This document shows, in pieces, positions 61,467-64,000 of a stretch of 64,000 nucleotides of DNA (the first letter of the stretch is position 1; the number at the start of each line of letters is the position of its first letter). Source of the DNA: Candidatus Pullichristensenella avicola (lineage in GTDB: Bacteria > Bacillota > Clostridia > Christensenellales > Aristaeellaceae); NCBI GenBank assembly GCA_018711655.1, contig DVIA01000003.1, positions 1-64,000 on the forward strand, written 5' to 3'. Made by a program: the position numbers and the translations under genes. The notes under the pieces are model-generated. The model searched no databases, was not told the origin of the DNA, and worked only from the letters and a program-made list of their open reading frames with translations.

Positions 61467-61634
61467 TTAGGCGGCATATTCAGGATGCATTTTTAGCCAC
61501 TTTTCATAGTACGCCTTGCCTTCCTCACTCTGATAAAACTTGCGAATTTCAGGGACAAGGAATTTTGCGAATGAGGTCAAAATTTCTTCTGATAACTCGA
61601 CCTCATTCCGATTGACTTTCACGGTATCTGACAT
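61467..61634 (-). CDS. Small conserved element protein of 55 residues
   Basis: The frame starts MSDTVKVNRNEVELSEEIL at an ATG at 61634 with AGGAGG eight bases upstream, and ends YEKWLKMHPEYAA at TAA 61467-61469. It is acidic, helical in pattern and has no known domain. Its place between the recombinase and parB-like genes and its strong ribosome site support a real gene of the element. Function unknown. Confidence 0.75.
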   Translation of the reverse strand: MSDTVKVNRNEVELSEEILTSFAKFLVPEIRKFYQSEEGKAYYEKWLKMHPEYAA

Positions 61635-61645
61635 TGGCGTACCTC

Positions 61646-62494
61646 CTATCTGGAATCTCTGTCACGCAGCCGTTTTCGGTGGTACGCTTCGCAGAGCTTT
61701 ACAATGGTTTCTTCTATTTGTACTGTGGTATAGTCTTTCGGGAAATACTTGCGGATACGGTCGGCAGGAATTTTGAGACGCTCTTTCTGATTGGCTTTTT
61801 CTTCGCCCATAATAGCGGACAGCCTTTCTTCAGTAAACAAACCCTGAACACTCATTTCTTTTAATCGTTGTGCTTGGGATAAGTTCGGAGTGCAATCGTT
61901 GTATTCCATTTCGGACAGCAGTATTGTCTGTTCTTCGGGGAGCAAATAGGAAAGCTCGACGGCGGGAGTAAAAGCAATTCTTTTCTCATCAACCATATCC
62001 AAAATAGGCGGGATAAGGTTAGTAAGGCGGATATAGCGCTGAATTTGGCGGGCGCTGTCCTCTGCGGATTGTGCCATCAATTCATCACTTCGCAACTTCG
62101 TGCCAACTTGGCACGAAGTTAAATCAGTTCTTTTTCCTTGTGCCGATAGAGCATCGAGCTTCATTTTATAAGCAAAGGCTTTTTCACTTGGCAGGATATT
62201 TTCTCGCTGTAAATTGCTGTCTACAAGAAAAATGACCGCTTCATTGCGGTCAAGTTCTTTTATAATCGTCGGAACACTCTTTATACCGAGATATTCACAA
62301 GCAAATTTTCTCCGATGCCCGCTGACAATTTCGTATTTTCCCTTATCGGTCGGTCGGGCAATAATCGGAGCAATCACACCTGTTTCAGCTATGCTTTCGA
62401 TAAGCCGTTCCATTTCCGAATCCATAGTTACCTTAAACGGATTATCAGGGGCAGATATAAGGTCTGTAATCTGTATATTTTTCATTTCATTCAT
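61646..62494 (-). CDS. ParB/RepB/Spo0J-family partition protein
   Basis: The 282-residue protein has the ParB N-terminal nuclease-like fold: LISAPDNPFKVTMDSEMERLI, IAPIIARPTDKGKYEIVSGHRR and FLVDSNLQRENILPSEKAFAYK, then a helix-turn-helix region around residues 140-200. No ParA partner is encoded next to it in the window. In mobile elements such ParB-like proteins may act in maintenance or regulation. It begins 6 bases after the relaxase stop, and a start at the second Met (62485) is possible. Confidence 0.9.
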   Translation of the reverse strand: MNEMKNIQITDLISAPDNPFKVTMDSEMERLIESIAETGVIAPIIARPTDKGKYEIVSGHRRKFACEYLGIKSVPTIIKELDRNEAVIFLVDSNLQRENILPSEKAFAYKMKLDALSAQGKRTDLTSCQVGTKLRSDELMAQSAEDSARQIQRYIRLTNLIPPILDMVDEKRIAFTPAVELSYLLPEEQTILLSEMEYNDCTPNLSQAQRLKEMSVQGLFTEERLSAIMGEEKANQKERLKIPADRIRKYFPKDYTTVQIEETIVKLCEAYHRKRLRDRDSR

Positions 62495-62500
62495 AATGCT

Positions 62501-63862
62501 TTACCTCGTTCTTTCTTTAGTTTTGATTTTAATCTGTGCTTCCATATCACGCTCGGTTTCGAGCAATTCCAAGATATGCGTATAATGCTCGGTGATTGCT
62601 TTTGCGGTTTTTAGTTCCTCCCGCAAAGGCTTTAGTTTTGCGGAGATTTTCCGTGCCGCTGCTTTGTCCTGTTCTTTTTCTTCTTCGGATTTCGGGCGGC
62701 GGATACGGTTATATATCCGCTGCCGATCTGCCTCCAAAACGGATATATCTGCGGATTTTTTCTCGATAAATGAAACAAGCTCCTGTACGGAATCAATCTG
62801 ATTCTCGCAAAGGAGCCAGTACTCTTTCATCGTTTGGTCTAATCGTCGCTCTTCTCGGCGAAGCGATGGCGACAGCGGTTTGGGTGATGAACGGTCGATG
62901 TTGTTACCGGTCATCAGTTTCCAAAGTTCAATAATCAACGCAAAGGCAAGCTGTACTCCGTCCATACGCTGCGCTTCCTTCAATTCATATTGAAGTTCCA
63001 TCAAAGGCGTAAACCGCTTCGGGATACGGACAGCATACAGTGTAATATCTTTTTGATTTGAAATAAGGCGTTCCCGTATCTTTTCCTGAGTGTATGGTTC
63101 GCCTAATGAATCGATACGCACAGGGCGTTTCCAGCCGGGAGCAATAATGGACGGATGACGGTAATCGCTGTTTCGGGCGTAAGAGTAGCCCAGATTTTTC
63201 AGGTATAAATCAAAGGCTTTCCAGTTGGTTGTATTTGAAATTGCTTGATCAATATCCCGTTTTAAAATATCTCGGTGAGTTAAACCGCCGCTTTTGTGAA
63301 TCCAATAGTCTTTCTTTCGATTGCCTGTGAATTTACTCGGCGGCAATACGCTTTTACCTTGTTCCAAACAAACTGCATCGGAGATCTCCCGCAGTTTGTA
63401 GTGGTCTGAGATATGGTTTTCAAACTTCCGACCAGTGCGAAAAGATACCGAATTTACCACAATATGATTGTGAAGATTATCTGTGTTTAGGTGGGTTGTC
63501 ACTACTACTTCATAACCTTTTCCCCACATCCGTTTTGCCGTTTCCAATCCAATTTGATGCGCTTCTTCGGGAGTAACCTCGCCGCTGACAAAACTCTGAT
63601 AACCGTGATAGGCAACATTCCCGCCGAGCTTTCCGTACCGCCGTTTAGTTGCCATCATACATTGGTAGGCTCTCTGCTTCGGGCAGTTGATACCGCTGAC
63701 ATACAACCGCTGGTCGGTTTTGTCATCGTTTTCGACATAGCGGAGAGCGTTATACAAATCCTCGTCAAGATATTTCTTATCGGTGGTCTTATCAGGATTA
63801 CGGGCATAGTCAATTACTTCTTTTAACCTGTTTTTGACAGGCCAGAATCCGGTGGTAGCCAC
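62501..63862 (-). CDS. Relaxase/mobilization nuclease (MOB type)
   Basis: The 453-residue protein starts at a GTG at 63862 (MATTGFWPVKNRLKEVIDYA). The metal-binding relaxase motif is THLNTDNLHNHIVVNS near residue 121 (HxDxxHxH-like with N), preceded by YQSFVSGEVTPEEAHQIGLE. The C-terminal half is a charged coiled-coil region. It would nick the element at oriT and lead the strand during transfer. It starts one base after the stop of the edge-cut gene, so they are probably one transcript. Confidence 0.93.
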   Translation of the reverse strand: MATTGFWPVKNRLKEVIDYARNPDKTTDKKYLDEDLYNALRYVENDDKTDQRLYVSGINCPKQRAYQCMMATKRRYGKLGGNVAYHGYQSFVSGEVTPEEAHQIGLETAKRMWGKGYEVVVTTHLNTDNLHNHIVVNSVSFRTGRKFENHISDHYKLREISDAVCLEQGKSVLPPSKFTGNRKKDYWIHKSGGLTHRDILKRDIDQAISNTTNWKAFDLYLKNLGYSYARNSDYRHPSIIAPGWKRPVRIDSLGEPYTQEKIRERLISNQKDITLYAVRIPKRFTPLMELQYELKEAQRMDGVQLAFALIIELWKLMTGNNIDRSSPKPLSPSLRREERRLDQTMKEYWLLCENQIDSVQELVSFIEKKSADISVLEADRQRIYNRIRRPKSEEEKEQDKAAARKISAKLKPLREELKTAKAITEHYTHILELLETERDMEAQIKIKTKERTR

Positions 63863-63863
63863 G

Positions 63864-64000
63864 TCACATCACACTCCGTTTATCGCTTTCGTCATAAATG
63901 CCGAAAGACTCATCACTTCGTGGATGCTCCTTTTCCCCACAAAGCAGGCTTTGCGGGGACCCCGACGATTTACCCTCAATCCCGTTCTTAATTTGTTTTA
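63864..64000 (-). CDS. C-terminus of an element protein, 5' part beyond the window
   Basis: An open minus frame enters from the edge and ends at TGA 63864-63866, giving about 45 residues (KQIKNGIEGKSSGSPQSLLC near the edge, DESFGIYDESDKRSVM at the end). Its place directly before the relaxase suggests a MobC-like relaxosome accessory protein, but the visible part is too short to be sure. Confidence 0.5.
   Translation of the reverse strand, partial: KQIKNGIEGKSSGSPQSLLCGEKEHPRSDESFGIYDESDKRSVM

Larger units (their letters stand above)
59409..64000. mobile_element. Integrative mobilizable element, right part cut by window edge
   Basis: Downstream of the tRNA-Ser the sequence becomes clearly less GC-rich (from about 59.88 kb). 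Genes run on the minus strand towards the tRNA: an edge-cut gene, MOB-type relaxase, ParB-like protein, a 55-residue protein and a large serine recombinase. This is a typical layout for mobilizable or conjugative elements of gut Firmicutes, with the recombinase at one end. The exact attachment site cannot be set without the other end; the composition change suggests a border at about 59.86-59.88 kb. Confidence 0.8.

Overview
The window looks like a chromosomal segment of a GC-rich, anaerobic, endospore-forming member of the Clostridia (Bacillota). The evidence is an Rnf complex in clostridial C-D-G-E-A-B order, a reverse-type rubrerythrin, the sporulation genes sigG, spoIVB, spo0A, yqfC and yqfD, and the canonical clusters yqfC-yqfD-phoH-pgpH-ybeY-cdd-era-recO and tilS-hpt-ftsH. 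Genus cannot be set from the sequence alone. Solute-binding proteins without a lipobox Cys and the GC-rich spacers are my only hints towards Christensenellales-like gut lineages, and that is inference.

Layout. 1-2.6 kb: accessory DNA with an edge-cut ABC exporter half, a second half truncated at an abrupt junction near 1466, a small Cys-rich protein typical of mobile cargo, and a 5'-truncated beta-propeller (DUF5050-like) gene. 2.6-3.3 kb: strong hairpins and a 63-bp tandem repeat (five full copies plus a partial one). 3.3-8.4 kb: rnfCDGEAB (minus). 8.6-9.5 kb: sigG (plus) behind a possible forespore promoter. 9.8-11.8 kb: GtrA and an FAD amine-oxidase/UDP-galactopyranose-mutase-like protein. 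11.8-13.2 kb: less GC-rich accessory patch with a broken small gene and a zinc-ribbon membrane protein. 13.2-29.9 kb: long minus-strand block (npx, recO, era, ybeY-cdd fusion, pgpH, phoH, yqfD, yqfC, proA, proB, prs, ridA, vanW, deoB, spo0A, spoIVB). 30.1-35.5 kb: hydrolase, tilS, hpt, ftsH. 35.6-37.8 kb: gapA and a LysR regulator. 38.2-47.7 kb: a carbohydrate catabolic locus (TIM-family isomerase, YjbQ, DeoR regulator, FGGY kinase, ABC importer, amidohydrolase, fucose-isomerase-like protein), apparently co-controlled by DeoR sites built on CGCTCAA. 48.4-50.5 kb: YbjN protein, lipid kinase and two small membrane proteins. 50.6-55.3 kb: a BMP-type nucleoside ABC importer. 55.5-58.9 kb: mscL with an added zinc ribbon, then a minimal SufBC-like (SMS) iron-sulfur operon behind a 0.6-kb leader. 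59.3 kb: tRNA-Ser(GGA). 59.4 kb to the end: AT-richer integrative mobilizable element (large serine recombinase, small protein, ParB-like protein, MOB-type relaxase, edge-cut gene).

How it fits together. Rnf couples ferredoxin oxidation to NAD reduction and ion pumping. NADH peroxidase removes peroxide, and SMS supplies Fe-S clusters to proteins such as RnfB and RnfC. The sporulation genes imply spore formation, but the Spo0A-like protein encoded next to spoIVB has lost the phosphoacceptor Asp and most of the receiver active site, which is the most striking single observation. The catabolic locus at 38-47.7 kb is the best candidate for an uncharacterised pathway. Its isomerase, kinase and TIM paralogue suggest an unusual sugar or polyol, but no substrate can be named from sequence.
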